A stretch of 53,392 nucleotides of DNA from Alphaproteobacteria bacterium (GCA_020851015.1 JADZDN010000081.1:1-53392); one strand, 5' to 3'; numbered from the stretch's first letter, positions 7,738 to 16,121 are shown. Made by a program: numbers and translations. Notes: generated by a model from the letters alone, not told the origin.

Positions 7738-8988
7738 ATGGCAGACGTTGCGCTCCCGCAGATCGGAAACCTGACGCCGGCCCTTCTGAAGCGCCAGCTG
7801 CGCCGAGTCGAAAGGCTGCGCATCCTCAGAGCACTCGGCCTCATGGCGCCCCTGCTGCTCTGGATTATCGTCAATTTCGTCGCACCGGTCGGCATCATTT
7901 TGGTGAAGAGCGTCGACGACCGCGACATGTCGAGCGTGCTGCCGATTGCATCGGATGCTCTCGCCTCGTGGAACGGTCAGGGCCTACCGTCGGAGGCCGT
8001 TTTCGCTGCGCTCGCCAGCGATCTTCGTGCAGCGAACGTAGCCAAGACACTGTACGTCGTGGCCAAGCGACTAAACGCCGCGCGCCCGGGGTTCCAGGCG
8101 TTGGTCAATCGCACCGCGCGCAGCCTGCCGGCGTTGCCGGCCAACTCATGGCGCGACGAATTGGAGGCAATCGACGCGCGGTGGGGGGAGACAGCGACTT
8201 GGCGTGTCATCCAGAGGACTGCCTACCCAGTGACGCCAATCCATCTTCTGGCCGCCGTTGACCTCACCCTCGACGACGAGAGCAAAGTCACCACCGTTGA
8301 TGAGGAAAGGCGCCTATTCATCTCCGTATGGGGCCGAACCTTGTGGGTCGCCGCGATTGTGACGCTACTTTGCGTCGTGTTTGGTTACCCCCTCGCCTTT
8401 TTGATGGCAACGATCGGCCCGCGCCAAGCCAACCTGCTGCTAATTCTCGTCCTGTTGCCGTTCTGGATGTCACTGTTAGTGCGCACAACGGCATGGGTCG
8501 TCCTCCTACAGACGCAAGGAGTGGTGAATGATCTGGCACTGTGGGTGGGGCTGTGGTCGGAGCGGCTGCAGCTTATCCACAACCGCATCGGCGTTTACGT
8601 CGCAATGGTGCACGTGCTGCTGCCATACATGGTGTTGCCGCTCTACAGCACGATGAAACGGATTCCACCCAGTTACCTACGCGCCGCCAAGTCGCTGGGT
8701 GCCAATCCCATCGAGGCATTCTTCAGAGTCTTCCTGCCCTTGACCCGGCACGGCGTCGGATCGGGCGCGCTCCTCGTGTTCATTCTCGCGATTGGTTATT
8801 GGGTCACGCCCGCACTTGTAGGTGGCCGAAGCGATCAGATGATCAGTTATTTCATTGCGTTCTATGCCAACGTGACTCTGAACTGGGGCCCCGCCGCGGC
8901 GCTGAGTGTGCTGCTTCTTCTGCTGACCTTAGCCGTGTTCTGGCTATTTAAGGCGGTGTTTGGTCTCGATCGGATGAGGATGTCATGA
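7738..8988 (+). CDS. ABC importer permease (PotB-like) with long insert
   Basis: Inner-membrane permease of the PotB type but 416 residues long, against roughly 280-320 for most members. The first membrane segment (near 27-50, LGLMAPLLLWIIVNFVAP) is followed by about 140 mostly polar residues before the second hydrophobic segment (WVAAIVTLLCVVFGYPLAFL), so a large periplasmic domain is inserted in the first loop. The EAA coupling motif appears as L-R-A-A-K-S-L-G-A-N-P. It overlaps the next permease by the 4-base ATGA. The added domain may contact the binding protein or the substrate; long-loop PotB variants are known in proteobacteria but their insert is not assigned. Confidence 0.88.
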   Translation: MADVALPQIGNLTPALLKRQLRRVERLRILRALGLMAPLLLWIIVNFVAPVGIILVKSVDDRDMSSVLPIASDALASWNGQGLPSEAVFAALASDLRAANVAKTLYVVAKRLNAARPGFQALVNRTARSLPALPANSWRDELEAIDARWGETATWRVIQRTAYPVTPIHLLAAVDLTLDDESKVTTVDEERRLFISVWGRTLWVAAIVTLLCVVFGYPLAFLMATIGPRQANLLLILVLLPFWMSLLVRTTAWVVLLQTQGVVNDLALWVGLWSERLQLIHNRIGVYVAMVHVLLPYMVLPLYSTMKRIPPSYLRAAKSLGANPIEAFFRVFLPLTRHGVGSGALLVFILAIGYWVTPALVGGRSDQMISYFIAFYANVTLNWGPAAALSVLLLLLTLAVFWLFKAVFGLDRMRMS

Positions 8989-9818
8989 CGATGCGGTTTG
9001 ACGCCCTCGCAGCGGAACGTGCCTGGCACAGGTTTTTCGTCGTACTCTGCGCAGCTATTCTGTTTTTCCTGTTAGCGCCGATGGTTGTGATCGTTCCGCT
9101 GTCGTTCAATCCGGAGCCGTTTTTTACCTATCCTTTGCGCGGCTTCTCCTTGCGTTGGTATGAGCAGTTCCTGGGCAGCCTGGAATGGCGGCTTGCGATC
9201 AAAAACAGCGTGATAATCGCAAGCGCCACCACGGCGCTCGCGACGCTACTGGGCACTGCCGCTGCGGTGGGCCTGACCCTGGCCAACTTCCGCGGCAAGG
9301 GGCTACTTATCGCCTTGCTGCTCTCGCCGATGATGGTGCCGCACATCATCATCGGGCTGGGCATGTTCTTCCTTTACACGTGGATGGGAGTGATCCAGAC
9401 GTTGTATGGCATGATTTTGGCACACACCACCATCGCAGCACCTTTCGTTCTGTTGACGGTCGCCGCGACGCTGACCAACTTCAACCGGAACTTGGTACGC
9501 GCAGCGAGCGGGCTCGGTGCGAAACCACTAATTGTTTTCCGCAAGGTCGTGCTGCCGCTGATCCTACCTGGCATACTGGCTGGTGCCGTGTTTGCCTTTG
9601 TTATCTCGTTCGACGAACTGATTATCGCGCTGTTCCTTGCCGGATCCGAGCATCGCACGTTGCCACGCCAGATGTGGAGCGGCACGCGCGAAGAGATTTC
9701 ACCCGTGATCACAGCCGTGGCGACCGTGCTGATGGGCGTATCAATCGTACTGGTGCTGACGATGGAGTGGCTGCGCCGGCGCTCCGAGCGGGTGCGCGCG
9801 CGGAGTTTCGCCGCATGA
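8985..9818 (+). CDS. ABC importer permease (PotC-like)
   Basis: Second inner-membrane permease of the same importer, 277 residues with about six hydrophobic segments beginning with FFVVLCAAILFFLLAPMVVI. The EAA-loop reads R-A-A-S-G-L-G-A-K-P before VVLPLILPGI. Its start is inside the stop of the PotB-like gene (ATGA) and its own stop overlaps the start of the GntR regulator in the same way, so the regulator is translated with the transporter. Pairs with the long PotB-like subunit to form the channel. Confidence 0.9.
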   Translation: MTMRFDALAAERAWHRFFVVLCAAILFFLLAPMVVIVPLSFNPEPFFTYPLRGFSLRWYEQFLGSLEWRLAIKNSVIIASATTALATLLGTAAAVGLTLANFRGKGLLIALLLSPMMVPHIIIGLGMFFLYTWMGVIQTLYGMILAHTTIAAPFVLLTVAATLTNFNRNLVRAASGLGAKPLIVFRKVVLPLILPGILAGAVFAFVISFDELIIALFLAGSEHRTLPRQMWSGTREEISPVITAVATVLMGVSIVLVLTMEWLRRRSERVRARSFAA

Positions 9819-10657
9819 AAACGAGGTCGTCCAGCTCCGCTGCGATGCCACCCGATGGTGTGGCCGAGGCACGCGACCGCGCCACGCATGAGATTCGCTC
9901 GCGCTTTTTCGGCGCCCGGGAACCCGGTCTGCCCAAGCACGCGCAGCTGCGCAAGGCGATTCTGGCGGCAATTGGCAACGGTACGCTCAAGCCCGGCGAG
10001 CAGCTGGCTTCCGAACAGGCGTTGACGGCGGCGCTCGGCGTCAGCCTCGGCACGGTCCGGCGTGCGCTCGACCAGCTTGGTGTTGCGGGCGTCCTGCGCC
10101 GCGAGCACGGTCACGGAACGTTTGTCGGTCAACCGCCACGCGCAATCGAGGACAATTGGCATTTCCGTTTCTTTACCGACGATCGGCGCAGCGTACTGCC
10201 TGTCTTTGCGCGCGTCGTGGAGCGCGGACTCGTGCATCTCGCGGGCCCATGGAGCGACGTGCTCGGTGACGACCCGGCTGGATTCGTGCGCTTCAACCGA
10301 CTGTTCGACGTGAGCGGGAAATTCTTTTGCTACAGTGAGTTCTACATTTCGGCGACGCGCTTTGGTCGCATGCTGAGTCGTCCGATTGATAGTTTGGAAG
10401 CTGCCAATCTCCGTAAGATTTTGGCATTGGAGTTCAACGCGCAGACCTTATACCTGAGCCAGTGCGCGCGCGTAGAGCCACTGACCGAGCGCACGTGCGA
10501 GCTGCTTGCGATCGAGCATGGCAGTTCCGGCATGAGATTGGAGCTAATAGGCCACGGCTTCGAAGACATGCCGATCACCTATCAAACTGTTTGGATTCCG
10601 CCCACCCGCTACTTGCTCGATTTGTCGCGCGTGCGCCCGATCGAATTCAAGGAGTGA
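9815..10657 (+). CDS. GntR-family regulator with UTRA domain (HutC type)
   Basis: Transcription regulator of 280 residues. A GntR winged helix (about 35-105: L-K-P-G-E-Q-L-A-S-E, then G-T-V-R-R-A-L-D-Q-L and the wing G-H-G-T-F-V) is followed by a UTRA ligand-binding domain (about 120-275). UTRA regulators usually bind a pathway substrate or intermediate and release a palindromic operator. The ATG at 9815 overlaps the permease stop in an ATGA; the open frame continues far upstream but only as a shadow of the permease. Autoregulation of the whole module through the palindrome at 3325-3340 is my inference. Confidence 0.9.
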   Translation: MKTRSSSSAAMPPDGVAEARDRATHEIRSRFFGAREPGLPKHAQLRKAILAAIGNGTLKPGEQLASEQALTAALGVSLGTVRRALDQLGVAGVLRREHGHGTFVGQPPRAIEDNWHFRFFTDDRRSVLPVFARVVERGLVHLAGPWSDVLGDDPAGFVRFNRLFDVSGKFFCYSEFYISATRFGRMLSRPIDSLEAANLRKILALEFNAQTLYLSQCARVEPLTERTCELLAIEHGSSGMRLELIGHGFEDMPITYQTVWIPPTRYLLDLSRVRPIEFKE

Positions 10658-10665
10658 GGGAAGCC

Positions 10666-10743
10666 ATGGATCTCACGCAGCCCGGCTATTTCGAGGAACC
10701 GCCGCAGGGGAACCCGAGCCGCGGCACCGAGGCGCATCCCTAA
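10666..10743 (+). CDS. 25-residue ORF, possible truncated gene start
   Basis: An ATG nine bases after the GntR stop, preceded by GAGTGAGGGAAG, opens a 25-codon frame beginning MDLTQPGYFEEPPQGNPS. With a good Shine-Dalgarno and a composition that looks coding, it may be the start of a once longer enzyme gene cut off at the border of module A, or a small real peptide. I do not recognise it. Confidence 0.35.
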   Translation: MDLTQPGYFEEPPQGNPSRGTEAHP

Positions 10744-10872
10744 TGCATGACAAAGACGTTGATGATTCTCCGGTTCCACTCCTGCTCTCGGTTCCCGAAT
10801 AGTCCCGGTCTGCTCGAAACGACCGAGGATGCAAGATGATTCTTCAACTGCAACAAGCGTCGGAACCGGCTC

Positions 10873-11679
10873 GTGGGACGAAAAGCCCGAAACCCATCCC
10901 GTCCACTTGTGAAATCCGCTGTGCGCGTGATGGCGATCCTCGAGTACTTTCGAATGCGTCGAAGCGGCGCCACGGTGATGGAGCTCTCCCGCACGCTACA
11001 GCTTCCGCAATCCAGCGCGTCGGCGCTGCTCCGGACGTTGGTGGCGCTTGACTACCTAGCCTATAACAGGCGTCGCCGTACCTACGTTGCGACCGCCCGG
11101 GTTGGCCTGCTTTCCGCGGGCGTCGCGCCGGGCGTGTTCGGCGATAGCCGCCTGCCCCACGCCTTAGAGGAGCTGCACGACAAGACCGGCGAGATGGTGC
11201 TGCTGGCGACGCACAACGAGACCATGGTGCGCTTCATCGAGGTCATCGAATCGCGGAATCCCATGCGCCTGCATCTTCCGGTCGGCAGCGTCCGGCCGCT
11301 GCCGCACTCTGGCATGGGACGGCTATTTCTCTCCTCGTTCCCCGAGGAGAAGATCCGTGGTCTCGTGCACCTGTTCAACGCCGAAAGCGGCTCGCAGCGG
11401 CGCATCAAGGCGGACGAACTGCTGCGCGAGATCGACGTCGTGCGCAAGCGTGGTTACCTGGTCGCCCTCAACAATTTCATCGTCGGCGCCGGACTGGTTT
11501 CGATGTTGCTGCGGACCGAGGCCAACGAGCCGCAGCTCGCCGTCGCGATCTGCGGTCCCAGCGAAGTCATTGGACGGAACAGCGAACGCTACGTCGAGTT
11601 GATGCGGCAGGCGCTCGGCTGGCAGCTGAAGGGGCGCAACGCCGCCCGGTCCGCGCAGAATATGCGGGGCGGCAAATAG
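10873..11679 (+). CDS. IclR-family regulator
   Basis: IclR-type regulator of 268 residues: N-terminal winged helix (about 13-70, with the recognition helix Q-S-S-A-S-A-L-L-R-T-L) and a C-terminal GAF-like effector domain (about 90-250). The GTG at 10873 is the only sensible start, since an in-frame TGA lies at 10837-10839. It precedes the hydratase/lyase/importer genes on the same strand by 130 bp and is the likely local regulator. IclR proteins often control aromatic or dicarboxylic acid catabolism and bind imperfect palindromes upstream of their targets. Confidence 0.88.
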   Translation: MGRKARNPSRPLVKSAVRVMAILEYFRMRRSGATVMELSRTLQLPQSSASALLRTLVALDYLAYNRRRRTYVATARVGLLSAGVAPGVFGDSRLPHALEELHDKTGEMVLLATHNETMVRFIEVIESRNPMRLHLPVGSVRPLPHSGMGRLFLSSFPEEKIRGLVHLFNAESGSQRRIKADELLREIDVVRKRGYLVALNNFIVGAGLVSMLLRTEANEPQLAVAICGPSEVIGRNSERYVELMRQALGWQLKGRNAARSAQNMRGGK

Positions 11680-11710
11680 CGGGATGCGCCGCGCCCGCTT
11701 TTCCCAATAT

Positions 11711-11720
11711 CACATATGTG
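11711..11720. promoter_or_regulatory. Short perfect palindrome upstream of hydratase operon
   Basis: CACATATGTG is a perfect 10-bp palindrome in the 130-bp gap between the IclR gene and the LeuC-like gene, about 90 bases ahead of the latter. It could be an operator for the IclR protein, but short palindromes also arise by chance. Confidence 0.3.
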
Positions 11721-11809
11721 CTCGATTGCATCGCCTGGTGCTCTTTCCTTGCCCGGCCCTCTTTCGCCATGCCACCATTCCGCTGTGTTAAATCGCGGGT
11801 TTGCGCGCC

Positions 11810-13063
11810 ATGGGGTCTACTACGATCGAGAAAATCCTCGCGCGGACCTCCGGAAGGTCCGCGGTGCGGCCGGGCGATATCGCGATTTGTCGTCCTGACA
11901 TGGTCATTCAGATCGACCTGCCGATCACGATCGAAGGCGGCTGGTATCGGCCGATGAAGATCTTCGACGCCGAGCGCATTGCATTGATCTTCGATCATGC
12001 GGTCCCGGCACCGAGCATCAAGGATGCATCGGCAATGGTCGAAGGGCGCCGCTTCGCGCGTGAATTCGGGCTGAAGCACTTCTTCGATGTCGGACGTCAG
12101 GGGATCGCCCATGTGATGGCGGCGCAGCACGGCTTGGCACAGCCCGGCGAACTGCTCGTATGCCCGGATTCGCATACCTGTGCTGTCGGCGCCGTGAACT
12201 GTGCCGGCCGCGGCGTGGGAGTTCTGGATACGATCCAGGCGATGACCAAGGGCGTCGTGTGGTATCCGGTCTCGCCGACCATCCGTTACGAGTTTTCCGG
12301 TGCGCTCGGCACCGGCACCAGCGGCAAGGATGTGTTCTTCCATATCGCGCAGCTCTACGGCGGGCATTCCGATGCGAGCGTCGAGTTCGGCGGTCCCAGC
12401 CTCGCATCCTTGCCGATGGCCGACCGCTGGACCATCACCACGATGTGCGCGGAGATCAGCGCGGAATTCGCGATCTTCGACTACGACGAGCAGACGGAGG
12501 CGTTCCTCGCCGATCGGTCGGGCTGCCGCCGCGATCCCGCGCTGCCGGATCGCGATGCCGACTACCAGGACGTCCGCCGCATCGATCTCGGCGAGATCGA
12601 GCCCTATGTCATGTTGCCGCACGCCGTGCCGAAGAACGGCGTTCGGATCTCCGACTTCAAGCAATCGGTCCGGGTGAATCAGGCGTTCATCGGCTCTTGC
12701 GCCAATGGGCAGCTCGAGGACCTTCGCATAGCGGCGCGCATCCTGAATGGCCGCAGGGTTGCGGAAGGCGTACGCCTCATCGTGACACCCGCGTCGCAGC
12801 AGATCTACTTGCAGGCGATGCGCGAGGGCATCCTGGAGAGGATCGCTGAATCAGGCGCCGTCATCACCAACGCCACGTGCGGCGCTTGCTTTGGCTACCA
12901 CATGGGCGTACTGGCGCCGGGCGAGGTCTGCATCACCGCGAGCACGCGGAATTTCCGTGGCCGCATGGGCAGCAGCAATGCCGAGATCTACATGGGATCG
13001 CCGGCAACGGTGGCGGCCTCGGCGATCGCCGGGTTGATCACCGACCCGAGGCCCTTCCTGTGA
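11810..13063 (+). CDS. Aconitase-superfamily hydratase, large subunit (LeuC-like)
   Basis: Large subunit of a 3-isopropylmalate-dehydratase-type hydro-lyase, 417 residues. All three [4Fe-4S] ligands are present: C297 in GSCANG, and C357 and C360 in TCGAC; the substrate motif C-P-D-S-H-T lies at 118-123. The ATG at 11810 is used; a TTG at 11801 is in frame. It overlaps the small-subunit gene in a GTGA. Beside a small subunit and an isocitrate-lyase-type enzyme, the set matches dimethylmaleate hydratase (DmdA/DmdB) followed by dimethylmalate lyase, known from nicotinate fermentation in Eubacterium barkeri. That is inference from family and context; true leucine biosynthesis is unlikely without LeuB/LeuA and beside an importer. 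Confidence 0.85.
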   Translation: MGSTTIEKILARTSGRSAVRPGDIAICRPDMVIQIDLPITIEGGWYRPMKIFDAERIALIFDHAVPAPSIKDASAMVEGRRFAREFGLKHFFDVGRQGIAHVMAAQHGLAQPGELLVCPDSHTCAVGAVNCAGRGVGVLDTIQAMTKGVVWYPVSPTIRYEFSGALGTGTSGKDVFFHIAQLYGGHSDASVEFGGPSLASLPMADRWTITTMCAEISAEFAIFDYDEQTEAFLADRSGCRRDPALPDRDADYQDVRRIDLGEIEPYVMLPHAVPKNGVRISDFKQSVRVNQAFIGSCANGQLEDLRIAARILNGRRVAEGVRLIVTPASQQIYLQAMREGILERIAESGAVITNATCGACFGYHMGVLAPGEVCITASTRNFRGRMGSSNAEIYMGSPATVAASAIAGLITDPRPFL

Positions 13064-13590
13064 CACAGCCCCTCGTGCGCAAGGGCCGGGTCTGGGTGTT
13101 CGGCGACAATATCAATACCGACCTGATTCTGCCATCGGCCGCCTTCCGGTTGCCTCGGGACCGTCAGCATCGACTGGCCTTCGAGGCTGTCCGTCCGGGC
13201 TGGGTCGATCAGGTGCGGGAAGGCGACGTCATTGTCGGCGGTGCGAATTTCGGCATGGGGTCGGGCAGGCCTGTCGGTGCCGTGTTCCGCGCCTGCGGGA
13301 TTGCCGCCGTAGTGGCGGAGTCCGTCAACGGACTTTGCCTGCGCAACTGCATAAATGTCGGGCTCCCGGCGTTGTCGTGCCGTGACGTGGGGCCCGGGTT
13401 CACGGACGGAGAGACGGCGGAGATCGATTTTCGCGCCGGCATCGTGCGCAATCTCTCCACCGGCCGGAGTTTCGCGTCGTCCGGGCTGGCACCCGAACTG
13501 ATCCAGATCATCGAAGCGGGCGGCATCGCGCAGAGCCTCGTGGCGGAAGGTCTGATCGAGGCGATGCCCTATGCCGCGCCCGCGACCTAG
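13060..13590 (+). CDS. Aconitase-superfamily hydratase, small subunit (LeuD-like)
   Basis: Swivelling-domain subunit of 176 residues, shorter than LeuD of leucine biosynthesis (about 200). The start GTG overlaps the large-subunit stop (GTGA). It opens with the family's V-W-V-F-G-D-N-I-N-T-D. The active-site loop normally reading N-F-G-C-G-S-S-R-E-H-A here reads N-F-G-M-G-S-G-R-P-V-G (63-73): the catalytic Ser (S68) and substrate-binding Arg (R70) remain, but Cys, second Ser, Glu and His are changed. This suggests a substrate different from isopropylmalate. It forms the active heterodimer with the LeuC-like protein. Confidence 0.85.
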   Translation: MTQPLVRKGRVWVFGDNINTDLILPSAAFRLPRDRQHRLAFEAVRPGWVDQVREGDVIVGGANFGMGSGRPVGAVFRACGIAAVVAESVNGLCLRNCINVGLPALSCRDVGPGFTDGETAEIDFRAGIVRNLSTGRSFASSGLAPELIQIIEAGGIAQSLVAEGLIEAMPYAAPAT

Positions 13591-13614
13591 TTCGTTACAT
13601 CTCAGGTGAACAGA

Positions 13615-14469
13615 ATGAATCTCGCGGCAAAACTCCGGACGCTGCTGGCGAAGGACGAATGCGTCGTCGCGCCGGGCGCCTATGACTGCATCACCGCACG
13701 GCTGATCGAGCAGAACGGGTTTCCGGTCGTCTACATGTCGGGCGGTTGCACCGCCGGCATGCTCGGCTTTCCCGATTACGGCCTGACGACGATGAGCGAG
13801 ATGGTGGCCAATGCCGGGCGCATCGCCGCGGCGGTGGAGATTCCGCTCATCGCCGATGCCGATACGGGATACGGTAACGAGCTGAATGTCGTCCGCACGG
13901 TGCGCGAATACGAGCAGCGCGGCGTCGCCGCTTTCCATATCGAGGACCAGGTCTTTCCGAAGAAATGCGGTCATCTGGACGGTAAGCAGGTGATTGCGTC
14001 CGACGAATTCATCCTGAAGATCAAGACCGCGGTCGCCGCCAAGTGCAACCCGGACACCGTCATTATCGCGCGCACCGACGCACTCAGCGTCATCAACCTG
14101 GACGAGGCTGTGCGGCGTGCGAATGCGGCGGCCGATGTCGGGGCGGACATTGCCTTCATCGAGGCGCCGGAATCGGTTGAGGAGACGGCATCGATCCCCA
14201 AGCGCGTTAAGATTCCTTGCCTTATGAACGTCGTGCGCGGCGGCAAGTCGCCCGCCCAGGACATCCGGCAAATCCAACAGATGGGATATCGCATCGCCAT
14301 CGTGCCGGGCCTGCTGTTGCAGCACATCATCGGCTGCTGCGACGAGATCCTGGAGAAGCTGCGCGACACGATGACCCACCCGGTGCATCACCGTGACATC
14401 TCGGTGCGGGAGATGTTCCGGCGGATGGGCTCCGATGGCTGGGACCGCATCAAGGCGCAAGGCCGGTAA
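13615..14469 (+). CDS. Isocitrate lyase/PEP mutase family lyase
   Basis: A TIM-barrel enzyme of 284 residues of the isocitrate-lyase/PEP-mutase superfamily. Metal-binding D-A-D-T-G-Y-G (81-87), E110-D111, and the lyase loop K-K-C-G-H (116-120) with the catalytic-acid Cys118 mark it as a C-C lyase (methylisocitrate lyase, oxaloacetate hydrolase or 2,3-dimethylmalate lyase type), not a phosphonate mutase. ATG 13615 follows AGGTGA (13604-13609) at five bases; an upstream GTG at 13606 overlaps that site. Behind a hydratase it would split the 2-hydroxy diacid formed there into two smaller acids, such as pyruvate plus propionate for dimethylmalate. The substrate is inferred, not shown. Confidence 0.88.
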   Translation: MNLAAKLRTLLAKDECVVAPGAYDCITARLIEQNGFPVVYMSGGCTAGMLGFPDYGLTTMSEMVANAGRIAAAVEIPLIADADTGYGNELNVVRTVREYEQRGVAAFHIEDQVFPKKCGHLDGKQVIASDEFILKIKTAVAAKCNPDTVIIARTDALSVINLDEAVRRANAAADVGADIAFIEAPESVEETASIPKRVKIPCLMNVVRGGKSPAQDIRQIQQMGYRIAIVPGLLLQHIIGCCDEILEKLRDTMTHPVHHRDISVREMFRRMGSDGWDRIKAQGR

Positions 14470-14506
14470 CGAGCCGCGGATGATGTCGCGGAGAAGGGAG
14501 TATTCG

Positions 14507-16090
14507 ATGTTTCATGCATCATTTGCCATGAGCGGCTTCATTCGTCGTGTCGCCGCTGTTGCGCCCGTGCTGACGCTGCTTGCCGTCCCACTCGCCGCCG
14601 ACGCATCGGCCGAAACACGGTACGTGTTCGCCAATTCCAGCAAGTATGACACGTTGGATCCGCACACGACTTATGACGTCGCCCGGGTTGGTTTGCGCAT
14701 CAACCTCTATGACGGGCTCTATCGTTGGCAAGCCAATCCGCCGAAGCTCGAGCCCTGGCTCGCCGAAAGCCATACCGTCAGCCCGGACGGCAAGACCTAT
14801 ATGTTCAAGCTGCGCAAGAACGTCAAGTTCCACGACGGCAGCACCCTCACGCCCGAGGACATCGTCTACAGCATGGAGCGTATCCTCGCGCTCAAGCGCG
14901 GCGCATATTCCCTGTTCGCGCCGCTCGTCGCACCGGGCTCGACCAAAGCGATCGACGCCGACACGGTCCAGTTCAACCTCAAGGAGCCGTCGGCGATCTT
15001 CATGTCGATGACGCCGGAAATCTACGCCGTCAATGCGGCACTGCTGAAGAAGAACACCCAGAATGACGACTGGGGCAATGATTGGCTGGCGAAGAACGAC
15101 GCCGGCACTGGCGCCTACAAGCTGGAGCGTTACGATCCGGCGATTGGTTTCGTCGCACGCAGGTTCCCCGATCATTTCAAGGGTTGGGGCAGCCAGTTCA
15201 TCGACGTGATCGACTTCCGCACGGTGACCGAAGGAAATACGAAGATACTCGGCCTCATGCGCGGGGATTTCCACGGCACGGACGGCTACCTGCCGCAAGA
15301 TCAGATCCAAAAGCTGCGCGGATCGCCCAATGTTCAGGTGATCGAGGAAGAATCGATGCGGCTGTTCCACATCGCCATCTTCTCGCAGCGGCCGCCACTC
15401 GACGACGTGCACTATCGACGTATGCTGAATTATGCCTTCGACTACGACGGCTTCATCAACGATATCCTCAAGGGCGCGGTGGTACGCAATCCCGGACCAA
15501 TTCCCAACAACATGTGGGGAGCGGTGCGGGACATCAGAGGCTACAGCTACGATCTGGAGAAGGCGAAAGAGGAACTGGCAAAGGTCAACGCCCCCCTGCG
15601 TCCGGTCACGATCGTGACCCTGGCGGGCTACGATCAGACGCAGTTCGCCGCGACGATCCTACAGAACGGACTGCGGAAGATCGGGGTGGAATCCAAGATC
15701 GAGGTGGTGCCGTTTCCCGTGGTCGAGCAGCGGATCCTGAAGCCGGAAACCACACCCGATATGCTGGTGACGTTCAAGTCGACGTCATTTGCCGACCCGC
15801 ACAACTGGGTTGGCGTCATGTTCAACTCGAAAAACGCGGGCAGCCGCAACCAGGGCTACTACAAGAATGAGAAGGTGGACGCGCTGCTGGACAAGGCGGT
15901 CGTATCCTCGGATACCGAGGAGCGCCGTAAGCTGTACGAAGAGGCGTCCCGCGTCGTGGTCGATGACGCGGGAGCGATCCTCGTCTCGAACTCGAAATGG
16001 TTCGGCGTGTTCTCGAGCAAGTTGAAGGGAATCCGGTTCTGCCCAATCGGCGAAGCCCAGGAGATGAGAACGGCCTATTTCGCGAACTGA
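14507..16090 (+). CDS. ABC importer binding protein, family 5 (DppA/OppA-like)
   Basis: Periplasmic binding protein of 527 residues with a Sec-type signal peptide (FIRRVAAVAPVLTLLAVPLA..., cleavage probably after ADASA near residue 34). Family 5 marks are L-A-E-S-H-T-V-S-P-D-G-K-T-Y-M-F-K-L-R near residue 85 and V-K-F-H-D-G-S soon after. ATG 14507 has AGAAGGGAG six bases upstream. Although the family is named for peptides, many members carry opines, sugars, glutathione or hydroxy acids. It heads a complete importer (two permeases, two ATPases) directly behind the hydratase/lyase genes, so the ligand is probably a precursor of their substrate. Confidence 0.9.
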   Translation: MFHASFAMSGFIRRVAAVAPVLTLLAVPLAADASAETRYVFANSSKYDTLDPHTTYDVARVGLRINLYDGLYRWQANPPKLEPWLAESHTVSPDGKTYMFKLRKNVKFHDGSTLTPEDIVYSMERILALKRGAYSLFAPLVAPGSTKAIDADTVQFNLKEPSAIFMSMTPEIYAVNAALLKKNTQNDDWGNDWLAKNDAGTGAYKLERYDPAIGFVARRFPDHFKGWGSQFIDVIDFRTVTEGNTKILGLMRGDFHGTDGYLPQDQIQKLRGSPNVQVIEEESMRLFHIAIFSQRPPLDDVHYRRMLNYAFDYDGFINDILKGAVVRNPGPIPNNMWGAVRDIRGYSYDLEKAKEELAKVNAPLRPVTIVTLAGYDQTQFAATILQNGLRKIGVESKIEVVPFPVVEQRILKPETTPDMLVTFKSTSFADPHNWVGVMFNSKNAGSRNQGYYKNEKVDALLDKAVVSSDTEERRKLYEEASRVVVDDAGAILVSNSKWFGVFSSKLKGIRFCPIGEAQEMRTAYFAN

Positions 16091-16121
16091 CGCAGGCGAA
16101 CGAATGTCCTCGTAGGATTCG

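Noticed and set aside
9185..9814. Long open frame in front of the GntR regulator, suggesting a 490-residue protein
   Set aside because: The first 210 codons are an out-of-frame shadow of the PotC-like permease; the ATGA overlap at 9815 gives a normal-length regulator.
11567..12664. 365-codon minus-strand frame over the LeuC-like gene
   Set aside because: Antisense shadow; the plus strand has the Fe-S cysteine motifs and operon overlaps.
11810..13590. Leucine biosynthesis genes leuC/leuD
   Set aside because: No leuA or leuB nearby, short and altered LeuD-like loop, and cotranscription with a lyase and an importer point to catabolism.
12988..14460. 490-codon minus-strand frame over the LeuD-like and lyase genes
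   Set aside because: High-GC antisense shadow with Arg/His-rich composition and no domain; both plus-strand genes are well supported.
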